The position numbers were made by a program, and so were the translations under genes. The notes under the pieces were generated by a model. It saw only the letters and a program-made list of their open reading frames with translations, was not told where the DNA came from and did no database searches. A stretch of DNA of 64,000 nucleotides from Glandiceps talaboti (Eukaryota; Hemichordata; Enteropneusta; Spengelidae), in NCBI RefSeq assembly GCF_964340395.1, contig NC_135549.1, positions 20,855,342 through 20,919,341 on the forward strand, given 5' to 3'. How positions within the stretch are numbered: position 1 is the first letter of the stretch; the number at the start of each line of letters is the position of its first letter. Positions 14,261-26,477 of the stretch are shown here, piece after piece.

Positions 14261-15278
14261 CTATAATTTATTGTAAATTGTAATTATTACAAATACAAAT
14301 ACATTGTACATACCAATATGACAAAACTTGGTGAGCTTAGTTTGACAGTAATGGTGACACTCTGAAGAAGAGCTCAGTCCCTTTGAAATATTTGAGTTGG
14401 AAATATACAGTTTGCGATAATACTACCAAATTGTTATAACATTTTAAAGGTAATTGTTGTTTTGCTCTCTGTATTATCTATCTCTGTTTGTGCATTCCTA
14501 ATACAACAAATCACTTTTACCTAGAGCTGAGCATGTATTAACCTCTCATTTCTTTGCATGTACTTTGTTTATCTACCAACTCACCAAATAGAAACTACAG
14601 AAAGTAAACACATGAGTTCACGACATGTAAATACGATATTGCCCAGTAGCAGGTTGCTAGGAGTAGGCATGCACTATGACATATGGAATGTCATATGTTC
14701 CTCAGGGCAACTATTAGTTACTACATGTACTAACTAGTAGTACCTATATGCTATATAGTACACATACATTAAATGGCCACAATTTGCTTCAAATTGCATA
14801 TATATCATCTCCCGTCTGTGAGCTGGAGACTAGGATCACAGTGCATATTAAGGAAAATAATTTGACAACAACAGTGTCTTTGCTAAGGTCTGGAAATCCT
14901 GATTACAGAAAGGGTGAAATATGGTAATACTGACATTTTTGTTTCCCCATGAGTACGAGTACTGTTTGTCAGATACAAAACTAGACATTTCTGCCAACTA
15001 CACTATAAAACATAAGTCAGAGACACTGCTATCTAAACAGTGACTGGGTAGAGGACTTATTCCACAATATCCTTAGTAACAAGGAAGATATATTATAAAA
15101 GGACAACATGTCAAGTAGATAGATTTCACCTACTTATTTGCTTTAAAATACAAACAAACCTCAGACAATAAACATATTTAATTGTGTTGGTTGAGCTCAA
15201 ATAAAACAAACAAAATAGAAAATGATCATGTAAAATGGTTAAACAAATTATAGACAAATTATCACAGCAAATAGTATC

Positions 15279-15625
15279 CCACTGATCTACTGGTAAACTT
15301 CAAATTAGTATGATACTGAACTGTAGGATGAAATCTACAGGTAAGTCACAAAGTGTCCAACGATTTGTAGACAAAGAAAAAATTATAAGTAAATATTATA
15401 CCATCTGCTGGAAATGTTCAAAATAATGAGTACATTACTGAAATGTAGAATAAAATCTACAGGTATTTAGTCACCAACTATTCAATGACTTGTACACAAA
15501 AAATAATTACAAGTAAATATTATACCATCTGCTGGAAAAGTTAAAATTCATATGTTCATTACTGAACTACAGAATAAATACTAAATGTCAATCCACTGAT
15601 CTGCTAGAAAACTTAAAATTAAAGA
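15279..15625. repeat. Diverged tandem repeat, about 120-bp unit, three and a half copies
   Basis: Anchors of the type CCATCTGCTGGAAA recur near 15279, 15398, 15519 and 15590. Each is followed by ATTACTGAACTRYAGAAT-like and CTACAGGTA phrases. The last copy is incomplete. The units differ by many substitutions, so the array is old. Confidence 0.6.
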
Positions 15626-16106
15626 AGTACATTTTACATGAACTGAACTATGGAGGGCACATTCTTCTATAATATTTCAGCAATCCAAAAAAATCTAATC
15701 TTGAAACAAATCTAAGAACTAATCATTTTGAAGTGAACAAGCACACAATAAATGTAATCATGTAATCTAGGGGGTAATCATGCATATCTTAATGAGTCGA
15801 ATACATGGACGTCAATAGTATGTGTTTTACTAAATGATTTATATCAGCATTTACAACTGACTACTCTTGTGTGTCATTTGATTGCAATACTTGAATTAAG
15901 TATCAATGACATGATAACAATAGTGTTAATAAAAATTGTTGTTAAATTTATAAATGTCACATGTATTTGCACTTATTCAATGTAAAAAAAATACATTTTG
16001 ATATATTTCAGGCTGCATACTGTAAGTGTAACATGAAATGATCATGTTGAATGATGTACCAATGACACAATAACAATAGTGCTAATAAAAATTGCCAGTG
16101 TGTTGT

Positions 16107-16492
16107 TAAATCTAGAATTTTTTCTTCATTCAATCAGAAAAACTCATGACCTATGTATACGGGTTTTGTCACTACTTGTCTGGCAACTTGTAGTAACAAG
16201 CCCCCTCAGGTCACTCATATTTTCCTTGGCAGAACATGTCTACATCACAGGTTCTGTGGTACTCAAAATATCATGTATGAGTCAAAGCGTTCCAAATCAC
16301 TCTCAATTTTTCACAAATTTTGTTTCAGGAGGTATATTATATTATTCCGCACTATTTTTCTTCATTCTGCCAGAAAAACTCATGACCTACGAGTTTTGTC
16401 ACTACTCGTCTGGCTACTCGTAGTAACAAGGCCCTTTAGGTCACTCATATTTTCCTTGGCTGAACAGAGACAAATACTGGGGAATAATATAT
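16107..16492. mobile_element. MITE family B, two tandem head units (copy 2)
   Basis: Two successive copies of the family B palindromic core, each starting with TTTTTCTTCATTC and carrying CTCATGACCTA, TTTGTCACTAC and AGGTCACTCATATTTTCC. The second begins near 16360 and ends at the GGGGAATAATAT terminus near 16492. The two cores are joined by the unique arm seen in the other copies. This suggests one element inserted into another, or a dimeric element. Confidence 0.6.
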
Positions 16493-16691
16493 AATTGCTT
16501 AATGTCACACACTGTTGAAAAATGTCATTCACACTTGTTTATTTTTAATGAATTTCCATAATTCTGACATTGTAAAATGCAGATGTGCAATTCTGTGACT
16601 GAAAAAATCTGGGAATAATTTTTTCCAATATTCTGAGTTCCTATATAACAAATTAATCATTATTCTAAATGTAAATATCATAGATTCATAT

Positions 16692-16712
16692 CGTCATCAT
16701 CATCATCATCAT

Positions 16713-16745
<33 letters not shown>
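16692..16745. repeat. (ATC)n microsatellite, left of the 656-bp element
   Basis: Imperfect CAT/ATC trinucleotide tract. It directly abuts the left terminus of the inverted-repeat element at 16748-17403, and an equivalent tract in the same orientation abuts the right terminus. Confidence 0.95.
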
Positions 16746-16747
16746 TA

Positions 16748-17403
16748 GTCTACATGTAGTTCCTGATGACCGTGTTCCGATTTTATTCTACTACATCATC
16801 TTCACACATTACGTCTAGTCAATATCGTTACTCGTGCACAGAATTCTGAGCCCCCCCCCCAAGCATTGATATAAACATGAAGACATTGTCACGTCCCTAC
16901 GTAATTTTAATTTTGCAGCCTGAAGGTGGAATTCGGTTGAACATTTGCATATCAGTCCTAGAAAGTTCAACAACATTTGACCTTTGATTTCCCACAATGC
17001 ATGATCAACACACAAAATGCAGGGACAAAATGATGGTCGCTTGTAAAGTTGTACAGGGAGTTTTCGGAAGGAATAACAATCTCAATACGTCAGTGCATTC
17101 AAGAAATTCCAGGTATTTTGTCATTACGAAAAGAACAAGAAGAAGCAGTAACATGAACGACAACTTGTTATTATGTGCTAAATTCCCACAATAGTCAAAA
17201 CAGTTGTAGCAAATGAATATTAATGAGCGATGACGACAGTCTGTCAATTTGTGATGGATAACTACTGACATGCGCCATTTGCACTTTGCCCAGCATGAGG
17301 TTTAACCACACGTAACACCTAGTTACGACATTGACTAGAACTTAGAAGTAATGTGCAAAGATAACGTAGTGTAAAATCAGAACACGGTCTTCAGGAAGTA
17401 GAC
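16748..17403. mobile_element. 656-bp TA-flanked element with long terminal inverted repeats, inserted in an ATC microsatellite
   Basis: The left end (GTCTACATGTAGTTCCTG...) pairs with the reverse complement of the right end (GTCTACTTCCTGAAGACC...). The match runs through CCGTGTTCYGATTTTA, CACATTACKTCTA and CTAGTCAATRTCGTWACT, so the imperfect inverted repeats extend roughly 100 bp. A TA dinucleotide flanks each end, and ATC microsatellite continues on both sides in the same orientation, as expected if the element inserted into the repeat. Two internal minus- and plus-strand open frames of under 90 codons show no transposase features. It fits a non-autonomous Tc1/mariner-type or foldback element. 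Confidence 0.75.
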
Positions 17404-17405
17404 TA

Positions 17406-17440
<35 letters not shown>
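17406..17440. repeat. (ATC)n microsatellite, right of the 656-bp element
   Basis: Trinucleotide tract that continues the repeat interrupted by the inverted-repeat element on its left. Confidence 0.95.
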
Positions 17441-17441
<1 letters not shown>

Positions 17442-17594
17442 ATTATATATATGTTGTAGGTTGATGACCTGTTCATAGTAATATCATACATATATGTATT
17501 TATCAGTCAGTGTCAGATTGCATTTACTAACTACATGTACATTAGGCATTTACATCAACACATTAGTCTGTAACCTTCTAACATTCAGCTCTTA

Positions 17595-18260
17595 TTTTCC
17601 ATATATTTCACTATAATCATACTGTATTTAATACTTTAAATCATAAATCTCAGCTGGACCCATTACATACATATATGTACTAAGCTAAATGTCTCCACAA
17701 ATCATTGTGCGATACATTAAATTGTTAAAGAAATGATAACTCATACTAATAAGGTGACTTACATGCAACTCACATTTTCCAAATACTTCACTATCATATA
17801 TATACTGTAAATTATAAATCTCTACTGGACACATGACATTATATTTGTGAAAGTGAAATCTATGTAGCTTGTCTGCAATGTGTTATATATAACATTCTTA
17901 AAGAAATGATAACACATATTTATAAGGTGACATACATTTTCCATATATTTCTGTATTTTAATACTTTCAAAAAATCTCCACTGAACACATTCACATTACA
18001 TTCGTTGGTTAAGCTATGCAACTTTTCTCAATAAATCATTGTGTTATACCTCGTGTTAATAAGGTGACTAGTATGCAGCTCACATTTTCCATATATTTCA
18101 CTGTCATACTTTATTTACTTTTAAATCATAAATCTCCACTGAACACATTACATACAATATATGTGAAATCTATGCTTGTCTCAACAAATCATTGTGTACT
18201 GTTATGTATTAAATTCTGAAAGAAGTGACAACTCCTGTTTATAATAATAAGGTTCCACTT
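17595..18260. repeat. Diverged tandem repeat, about 150-180-bp unit, four copies
   Basis: Anchors TTTTCCATATATTTCA or close variants occur at about 17595, 17775, 17937 and 18085. Each is followed by an AAATCTCCACTGRACACATT-like phrase and by AATAAGGTGACT. Unit length varies through small deletions. Confidence 0.65.
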
Positions 18261-20505
18261 TTCGTAATGGTCTGTTTAAATAAACTTTGTTTTGGTTTTC
18301 ATATTTCAAAAGAAATGAGAAAAATCTAATTTTTTTTGTTTTTTTTTGTTTATCTTCTGATTAGAAAATGTAGAAGGAAATGGCTGAAGGAAACCCGTCA
18401 ATCTCCAGCCTGTTCAATCTGTTTTCTTCATCAATTGTAGGGGAATTGGATGTCAGTGACTCGATTGTCAGTCACTGTAAAAAGCACTTTTTTTGTATGT
18501 ACAAACTCACACCTATTGGCAATGTGAATGAAAGGACAGGTCATTAAAAATTTGTTACTCTTTAGAAAAAGAGATATTTTGCATCAATTTTATTATCGAT
18601 CAACATAAAATGTAAGTCAGCACTTCCTAATTAAATATGAATAAAAATCAAGTACATAGCGTATTTATACTGACCAGTACAACCATCAAATGTGTAAGGT
18701 ATTGATTTGTTTTGCTCATTTCAACATTATCAGTATCTTCAGTTTCAATCAATACATGACATTAAATAGTAGAAACAGACTTTTTTTTTACTGTCTAAGT
18801 CATTTGAGAGGACAATTGGTACTTCACACGACACAGCTTCTTTGACTTGTTGCCAAGGTGATCCCATGAATACACACATTTTCATGCCTCTGCATTTATA
18901 CATGCTGAGCTAGAAGTACATGTATATGCAAACACATCAGTGACCACGAGTCATTTTCTACTGATCAGTAATCAATCAATTACTTTCCAAGTGAATTTAT
19001 CAATTTGATTGATTAAAATTATTATTGACAATTTATTAATCTATACTATGAGTAATAGTTTGAACATAACATCTAAAACGCAACTTGTTGTCATTATAGA
19101 AGAAATCTTAAATATATTCTAACACTTGATCTATTATTATGAGGAACAAAAATTAATCAATGTGAATCATGTGATAAGATAAGATATAAAGATAAGATAT
19201 GATCTGAAATGAAATGACAGGATATATGTATATGATATATATTACATGAAATATTGATATATCATCACATTATATATATATATATGATATATGACATGAT
19301 ATGATATATTTGATATGATAACATTTATATATGATATGTGATGTGATATGATATATGATACACATTTCTTATCAATAAAAATATGGATATTCATACTGTG
19401 AGATTTATTGAATATAATTAATCCTTAGAACATATTTGTTAGTGTTGCCATTCCAGAAGAAAATTTAGAAATATTCCACATTTGAAAATATTCTATGAAT
19501 GAATAAATAAATATAAATAATTAATTTCAAAGTAAATTAATTGGTTCTAATTAATTACTTAATTGCTAAAAATAATTACTATATAGCAAATCATGCATTC
19601 TTTAAAATAATCATTTCATAAAATGCAACATGTGATCAAATCTGTGTACTTGTTATAACTGGATGGTTTAGTTTAAAATATTGACTGATATTACTTGGTG
19701 CTCTAGCTCAACTGTCAAATTCAAACTTTATATTTTTTAAACATAGAAAATATTTTCTAATATATTCTGATATTTCCAATACGAGCAAATGCAAACAATT
19801 CATATTTTGCAATAAAATCAATTAATAATTTAATTAAAATTGAATATGATTATTTATCAGTATGTTTGCATAAAACTTCGAATTAATTTCATTTCACATT
19901 GATGATTGATATATGGTATAAATTCGGGGGGGGGGGGGGAGGGGCTTTGTAATGTACTTGATCACCGTGTAATTTGACAACTTGGAAGTTAGAAGTCACA
20001 GTGGTACACCGTTCCGGACAGACAGACTCAGGGGGAGGGGGGTTGTTGCCAAAACTTACAGCTGTGTGGTGGCTGTAAACGCGTAACATCATTTCCTTCT
20101 ATCACAAACATTGCGAACCATATTATTAACATCAAAATCATTATTATGTGTCGAACGCTACAGTTGTGAACACATTTCAAAATGGATACCCAAATGCCAA
20201 ATACACCAAGTTACGCGAACAGTTTTCTGGAACTCAAAAGGAAAACAAATATTTGTAACGTAACACAGGCAGTACAGTGCATATGTTAGTGTCTAATAAT
20301 ATGCATGTAGCGTTAGTGTACCAATTAAACTGTACTGCACTGACTGAGAAGTGTCGTCTGCCCGGTGTTTTTACGGTAACGTGCTGTACGTGGTAAATTG
20401 TGTTATGGACGTAAATATCCCCTTGAAGTTCAGTCGAAGATGTCAATTGACACATAAATCTAAAAGAAACTCCGAAGTCATCTCAAACTTACCAGATTTC
20501 TCTAT

Positions 20506-20550
20506 TTATACAAAACCCAGCAATGATAGATGATTCGTCTGCTCCGCCAT
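20506..20550 (-). CDS. Short upstream ORF, 14 codons
   Basis: ATG at 20550 opens MAEQTNHLSLLGFV and stops at TAA before the donor at 20492. Because it closes inside the exon it cannot be the start of the spliced protein. If the exon is real, this is an upstream ORF that would reduce translation of the main frame. Confidence 0.35.
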   Translation of the reverse strand: MAEQTNHLSLLGFV

Positions 20551-20553
20551 TTT
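20541..20553 (-). promoter_or_regulatory. YY1-like / TISU-like ATGGCGG element
   Basis: On the minus strand AAAATGGCGGAG matches the core of the YY1 site (AANATGGCGG) and most of the TISU initiator consensus, which lies just downstream of transcription starts and combines promoter and start-codon roles. Two of the twelve consensus positions differ. Confidence 0.35.
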
Positions 20554-20832
20554 GATGTGTTGTGTTGTTAGGAGCCTCGGTTTCAATCTAGCATTTCTTC
20601 GTGTCCAGGCGCTTATTGTAATGCTAATGAGATCGATGTCTTGTGCTTTTCTTTTCTTAACAACGACCTTTGTTTGTTATTGTTGGGAATCTGTTATTAT
20701 AATTAGTTAAGAATAACGTCAACAAAGCCAGTAATTAGTGTGTCGCATGTGTGTCTAACGAAATCGATCACTGTCTTTTAGGTCACAATATGCGCCAAGA
20801 AGTCGTGGTCGTTTTTTCTCTTTGTTTTAATT

Positions 20833-21072
20833 TGATGACGATTGGGGTATTTATTTTGGATTTTTAATTATAAAAAAAGGAATTATATCATAGATTCCTA
20901 CTTGAAAAATCAATGTGACACAACATAGACCAAGTCTATGTTTGTCATTCAATACCTTGCAAAAAGCTATACAAAAAAAATATGTAAAAAGTTTGTTGTA
21001 CGTACAAAACAAATAAGCGGCTTATTTTACACATTTGATTAATCTTTTGCAATTTACTGAGTTACAACAAGC
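20833..21072. mobile_element. MITE family A, truncated copy 1
   Basis: Contains the left arm and centre of the family A palindrome: GGTATTTATTTTGGATTTTTAATT, a CTACTTGAAAAATCAATGTG phrase, GTTTGTTGTACGTACAA at the centre and AATTTACTGAGTTACAA in the right arm. The right third is missing and is replaced by LINE sequence. Confidence 0.7.
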
Positions 21073-21129
21073 AGTTTACGCTGTAAGGTCAGAGATATCA
21101 GGAAACACATTTCATACAGGTATGTTATA

Positions 21130-21789
21130 CCTCCAAAATGTAAACTTTATTTTTCACAATTGTTTACTATTGATAATGAAGAATGGTCAGAGATATTTTT
21201 GCTACCTTTTAAAGGGTCTTTGGATTCGAAACTACAAGATTTTCAATGGAAATTAGTACATTATGTACATTATGAATCCTAGTAGAACACAAAGTAGTCT
21301 TTGCACCTTTTGTGGACAATCAGAAGAAACTTTTAATACACCTTTTTGTTGTGTGTGATATCGTTAAGTGTATTTGGAATAGCTTCATTATGTTGTGGGG
21401 TCTCTCGTTGCAAGCCCCACAAAAATTGTCAACAAAGCAAATTCTTTTGGGTGACACTTCTTTTTCGTTGCTTTTAAATCATTTGTTGTTGATTGTGAAG
21501 AAAATGGTTTATGATTGCACATGGAAAAAAAGTCATTCCATCTTTTAATCTAGCTATCATAAATATCAGAACTGCTAAACAAATTGAGCTACATATTGCA
21601 AAAAGAAATGAGCACTACAGAGACAAATGGTCTGTTTTGACTGTGTGATATCCGCTTACCCCCTTTCAAAAGTGGACTAATTGTGTATTTTCATGAGTAA
21701 CTGGAAAGTTGGCCTGTTTTCTCGGGCATTTTTTGTAACGTATTGAGTGGTCTTGCAATTAAACAAAAAATAAATGAAAAAAAAAAACA
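21130..21789 (+). mobile_element. Degenerate 3' end of an L1/Tx1-like LINE (ORF2 C-terminus plus A-tail)
   Basis: With frameshifts and stops, the plus strand reads WSEIFLLPFKGSLDSKLQDF, then CTFCGQSEETL and HLFVVCDIVKCIW, then a further segment ending RDKWSVLTV before TGA near 21647. The CxxC...E...HLF...C arrangement is the cysteine-histidine region found after the reverse transcriptase in L1/Tx1-type ORF2 proteins. About 140 bp of 3' tail end in an A-rich run at 21777-21788. The 5' part is missing, so this is a dead, 5'-truncated copy. Confidence 0.7.
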
Positions 21790-21852
21790 GTTTAGGCTTG
21801 GTATATGTTGTGTCACATTAAATCTTTATTTTATACTTCGTGTCCTTTTTTC

Positions 21853-22350
21853 GTATGTATGTATGTATGTATGTATGTATGTATGTATGTATGTATGTAT
21901 GTATGTATGTATGTATGTATGTATGTATGTGTGTGTATGTGTGTGTATGTGTGTGTGTATGTATGTATGTATATATGTATGTATGTATGTGTGTGTACAT
22001 GTATGTATGTATGTATGTATGTGTGTGTACATGTATGTATGTATGTATGTATGTATGTATGTATGTATGTATGTATGTATGTATGTATGCATGCATGTAT
22101 GTATGTATGTATGTGTGTATACATGTATGTATGTATGTATGTATGTATGTATGTATGTATGTATGTATATGTATGTATGTGTGTGTGTGTATGTATGTAT
22201 GTGTGTATGTATGTGTGTATGTATGTATGTATGTATGTATGTATGTATGTATGTATGTATGTATGTGTGTGTGTATGTGCGTGCGTGCGTGCGTGCGTAT
22301 GTATGTATGTATGTATGTATGTATGTATGTATGTATGTATGCGCGCGCGC

Positions 22351-22388
<38 letters not shown>
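21853..22388. repeat. 536-bp compound GTAT / GT / GCGT microsatellite
   Basis: A very long tract of GTAT tetranucleotides interrupted by GTGT, GTAC, GCAT and GCGT blocks, ending in a pure GT run. It starts about 60 bp after the A-tail of the LINE remnant. All the long open frames across it (Tyr-Val-Cys-Met or Thr-His-Ile repeats) are artefacts of a 4-bp repeat that is open in several frames. Confidence 0.99.
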
Positions 22389-22390
<2 letters not shown>

Positions 22391-23772
22391 GCCTCTATCA
22401 TACCACCTTCAACTAACTGACAGCAAACTCATAACATCTCATCTGAAGAATCATCTGACTTATGCTGATTGTTATAGCACATAGTACGTAGCATTACTAG
22501 CATCAACATATTGTCAAAAGTCACTTTAAGATCGACGTGTGCAAGAGATAAATATAGTAGTACTCCATTTTCTTTATAAAAAGTCAGTATCAGCTATACT
22601 CGTTTGAAGAAAATGTATAGTTGATATTGCGAACACTAGGCCTAAACTTACAACTTGATCAATTTGGACTCATATTTCGCGTCCTTCGAGGTGGTGCATC
22701 CAGTTAGACTATAAACCAACCACGGTGTATTGAATGTCCAATATTCTATGTGATATACATTTCAGATCGTTAATCAATACTTGGGAACACTCTTACACCT
22801 ATTCAGTCGACCGTGTTGTATAAACTTGCATCTGATTGAAGTATACCAAATATTAAGTGACTGCGGAAGGTTTTCACATATCCATTTACAAGAGACCTTG
22901 GTCGTGTATTTACAATATCTATAAGATTGCTGCAAGTTGGTCAAACCACACAAAATATTCTATATCTTATTTCATTTTTTATTGTTCAATGACGACGCAC
23001 AGTTATACTGAATATCAACAAAATAAAGTAATATAACACAGCGTATATATGCGCTATGCAACTGCGATTTACTAAGTTGGTGACGTGCGCCTTTCACTCG
23101 CGTTGGGAAAGTATTGACAAAAATCTGAATGTGTACGTGCATCATGCAGGTCGATGCTCGGATGCTTGTCCAGCGCCCACAACGTCATCTTCGAGTTACT
23201 CTCTAATTATAATTCAAAAGCTTGTCATTGCCGTCGCCAACTTTTTGACTGACGCCATCGTTCTGAGATCTGTCACATAGCAAATGTCCAGTAGGTAGAA
23301 TATACCACACGTAACTCTTACATGTAAAATCTAGCAAAACTAACCCACATCCCATCCGTATAAACACAGCTTAGGCCTGGAAAATAAAAAAGCTCTTCAA
23401 CAGGCTCGACCTACCCATATTTATGATATTGTTTTGGGGATGGGCAAATATCAGTGTAATAAAATGGCTGCTGGACTACTACACGGTGCGCACTTTGTTT
23501 AGACAGATACAATGTGCTGCATAGTCCGGCCGGCCGTTGTAAGACACTTTTCAAGTAATATGTCTATATGGTTTCAAATTTTATGCCTCTAAATGTCCTC
23601 CTACATGGTCTTATTTAAAAAAAATGTTTTCACCTTTGGAGGTGTCCCCTCCCACCCAGTAGTGGCAATGAAAATGTATTTTCCCCAAAATCGATGGAAA
23701 GGGGGGGGGGGGGTTGCTACTGGCCTATAAAGTACCTCCTAGTATAGGTTGGAGCTCATTATGAAGCGAAAC
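22389..23772. other. No gene recognised
   Basis: Unique-looking AT-rich DNA with a G run at 23700-23714. I see no exon with acceptor, frame and donor, and the 74-codon frame at 23056-23280 resembles nothing I know. Confidence 0.5.
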
Positions 23773-23862
23773 ATGAATGAATGAATGAATGAATGAATGA
23801 ATGAATGAATGAATGAATGAATGAATGAATGAATGAATGAATGAATGAATGAATGAATGAAT
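23773..23862. repeat. (GAAT)n microsatellite
   Basis: About 22 copies of GAAT, followed by a short AATA/TTTA palindrome. Confidence 0.98.
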
Positions 23863-24360
23863 AATAAATAAATTTATTTATTTATTTTTCGTTTTCAATG
23901 GAACTAGTTTTATAATTACTCGGAAGTCAACATGAACGAGAAACCAAATAACGAAACGACGTATTCTGTGTTCTTTTGTGAATTGCTCGCGTTGGGTGTA
24001 GTTTGGATGCTAAGGTGGTATCATCTCTAACTTAAAGAGATCTTTAAGATTCGATAAAGGATAGCACTAGAATACATTGGATGGGACGAGATAAATCAGA
24101 AAATTGTCGTATGTATCCTATTGTGTCAGATATTGTTCACAAGTACATTTTGAAGTATATTTTTGTGTACCACCTTGTTTTAATACTGCGTTCACCAATA
24201 TCCGTTTTCTTCGACGAAGTCTGCCATGAAACGGGCCCCTTGTCCAAATTTATAAGCCGGGAAAAAACAAAAGAAATTAACAGATACGGTGTCTGATGGC
24301 GCTCTAGGCAATCAAAATACACGTATGCCACTACTGTCTGGTAAAAGTTGATGTTTGCCA

Positions 24361-24363
<3 letters not shown>

Positions 24364-24447
<84 letters not shown>
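24364..24447. repeat. (GT)n microsatellite
   Basis: An 84-bp pure GT tract followed by a GA and GGGGGT-rich tail. Confidence 0.98.
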
Positions 24448-24448
<1 letters not shown>

Positions 24449-25419
24449 AGAGAGAGGGTGGGGGTGGGGGTGTCTTAGCGGGACATGAAGGACATGTAAG
24501 CTTTGAATTTCTCATTATCTAGCCAAGTCTGGGAAGTAGAAATATACGTTCAAAAGAAAGGACCACGAAAAAAGCATGACAAATATATCTAAGTTCATGT
24601 GAGTGAAAATATGTTTTCCACTAATTACAAAACGTGTACATTAAAAGGACTTGAGAAATGATGAAAAAGCATCAAGTGAAATCTGCATGAAATCTATCAT
24701 CAAAACATCAAATCAACTTTATGTACTCGAAAATTTTTATTCGTCCGTAAGTATAAGCTTAATAAGCTTTATATTCATATTGTTCGTACTTTATTTCTTA
24801 CTTGCTTCCTTCATCCCTTGCTTACTGTTACTTATTTTTATCTGTGCTTAAACTTAAAGCTTCTCCATTGGTCCATCGTCGTAAAACGAATAGCGATAAT
24901 GAATGGGTCCCCCTGTATAAGATTCTGATCATACACAATGAGCAGCAGAGATGAGCAGTATAGTACAAAGTAATTAGTAGATCACAGAGACCATACCCGA
25001 CACATCAGACGTCAACTGAAAGTTAGTCACGGTTTGAGCGCCACCAACGACGGATTATCAGTCAGTAGTCTAACACCGATGACTCTCAACTTCCAACTAC
25101 CCAGGTCTGCTACCGTACTCATGTGATTTATAGTTCACTGATATTTCTGTAAATTGACCGGTGTCAACCAGTACATAATTGTATTATTTCTCTTTGTTTT
25201 ATTTTTTTTAAATCAGATAACTTACAGATCACGAATGGAAGAACGACGACCTCTTTCTTAGTTTTAATTCGTTGATGAGAACAAATCATGCTCATACTCA
25301 GAAACAAATTAGCAATTTGAAAGTTTGTATTTTTGTGTATTTCATAGCAAAATGAACCGTAAGCTATATTTAAATACTCGAAACAGAACATTACAACACA
25401 TAATAATCAAGAGCAAGAT

Positions 25420-26200
25420 GGTTTAGTGATGAGGAGTCAGTAAAGTTGATCAAGTTAAGTTTGCTGACGACACCACTGTGTGATGAAACACGGTACATGG
25501 CCTAGGTTACTAATAAGTTGGCGGATTGGAGTTCATATAATGATTTAGTGCTAAACATCCAAAAAACGAAAGAGATGATCATCGACTTTCGTAAGAATAA
25601 GACCACCAGTGTTGCACTGAAAATTGATAGTAAATCCGTTGAAATGGTTGATTGTTTTAAATTCCGTGGTACACTTATTTCAAACTCAATGAAATGGGAA
25701 GCAAACATTAATGCAATTGTCAAGAAAGCCCGTCAACGTATGTTCTTTTTAAAAATTTAACGAAACTAAAGATATTTGGTGTAAGTGAGACAATATTGGT
25801 TCGTTTTTATAGAGCAGTCATAGAAAGTGTACTTACCTTCTCTATAATTGTGTGATATATCATAATTATGGTAATGCCACAAAGAAGGAAAAAACAACCT
25901 TGAAGGCATAGTTAAAACTGCTTCTTAATTGGAGCTAATTCACCTTCCATTGAGTCATTGTATTATGCACGTTTATCTGGTAAATGTATAAATATCATTG
26001 ATGACGCTTCTCACCCAGCAAACAGCCTTTTTAAATTACTCCCCTCTGGGAAACGTTTCGGATGTCTTACAACCAAAACTACTCGTTTTAAGAATAGCTT
26101 TTTTTATCCGAGAGCAATCACTTCTCAAAACTCCTCCTGGGTCATTTAAAAATCCTATCGGAATGGTTCCGACCGAATTCCTTTTATCATAAGAGTTGTG
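25420..26200 (+). mobile_element. 5'-truncated non-LTR retrotransposon: reverse transcriptase palm to C-terminus
   Basis: With frameshifts the plus strand first gives KFADDTTV (25459-25482), the catalytic FADD motif of the reverse-transcriptase palm, then NLADW-like LADWSSYNDLVLNIQKTKEM, MIIDFRKN, then a segment with VEMVDCFKFRGTLIS and AIVKKARQRMFFLK, then FGVSETILVRFYRAVIESVL. Further on come ASHPANSLFKLLPSGKRFG and TTRFKNSFFYPRAI. This order (FADD, KTKEMIIDFR, F-KYLG-like, thumb, LLPSGKR, NSF-PRAI) is the usual C-terminal half of Jockey/CR1/Rex-type elements. The endonuclease and finger domains are gone and stops interrupt the frame, so it is inactive. Confidence 0.85.
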
Positions 26201-26477
26201 ATTATTAGATATTTTTAATTGTGATATTGCCCGAGCGCATGTATTATCAATTTTATTACACCGTACACTCATTGGTCCAGTCATTCACATAGCTAATCTT
26301 CATTCATCATCATTCGTCATCGATAGAAGAAAAGTTTCCCTTTGATGATCCATTTCGAAATTGTACTTGCATATAAGCATCTACTGGTAATATAGACATG
26401 GCCTGCATTATTTGTAGGAGATCGAGTGTCCCCTACACTGGAAAATATGTGCATATAAGCGCAACAGTCGAAATAAC

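Larger units (their letters stand above)
2771..20492. other. Long repeat-rich interval, probably one large intron or intron plus intergenic DNA
   Basis: About 17.7 kb with no defended coding exon. It would be intron if the exon ending at 20493 splices to the acceptor at 2771. The contents that could be read are listed separately: an (AC)n tract, ACAT and ATC microsatellites, diverged tandem repeats at 5.35, 15.3 and 17.6 kb, MITE family B copies at 7.9 and 16.1 kb, a 656-bp inverted-repeat element at 16.75 kb and a possible retroposon at 9.97 kb. Open frames here are short and lack flanking splice signals or family similarity. Confidence 0.45.
20493..20580 (-). other. Probable non-coding first exon of a minus-strand gene
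   Basis: On the minus strand the sequence CAAAATGGCGGAGCAG is followed 48 nt later by a textbook GTAAGT donor starting at 20492. Upstream of the ATG the sequence leaves the AT-rich background. The exon could be the 5' end of the gene whose coding exon starts at 2770, since no nearer acceptor was found, but that link is inferred only from strand and order. The transcription start is not fixed. Confidence 0.4.

Noticed and set aside
21826-22484. Long open frames of about 190-215 codons on both strands
   Set aside because: They are translations of a GTAT microsatellite, which lacks stops in several frames; composition is a four-residue repeat.
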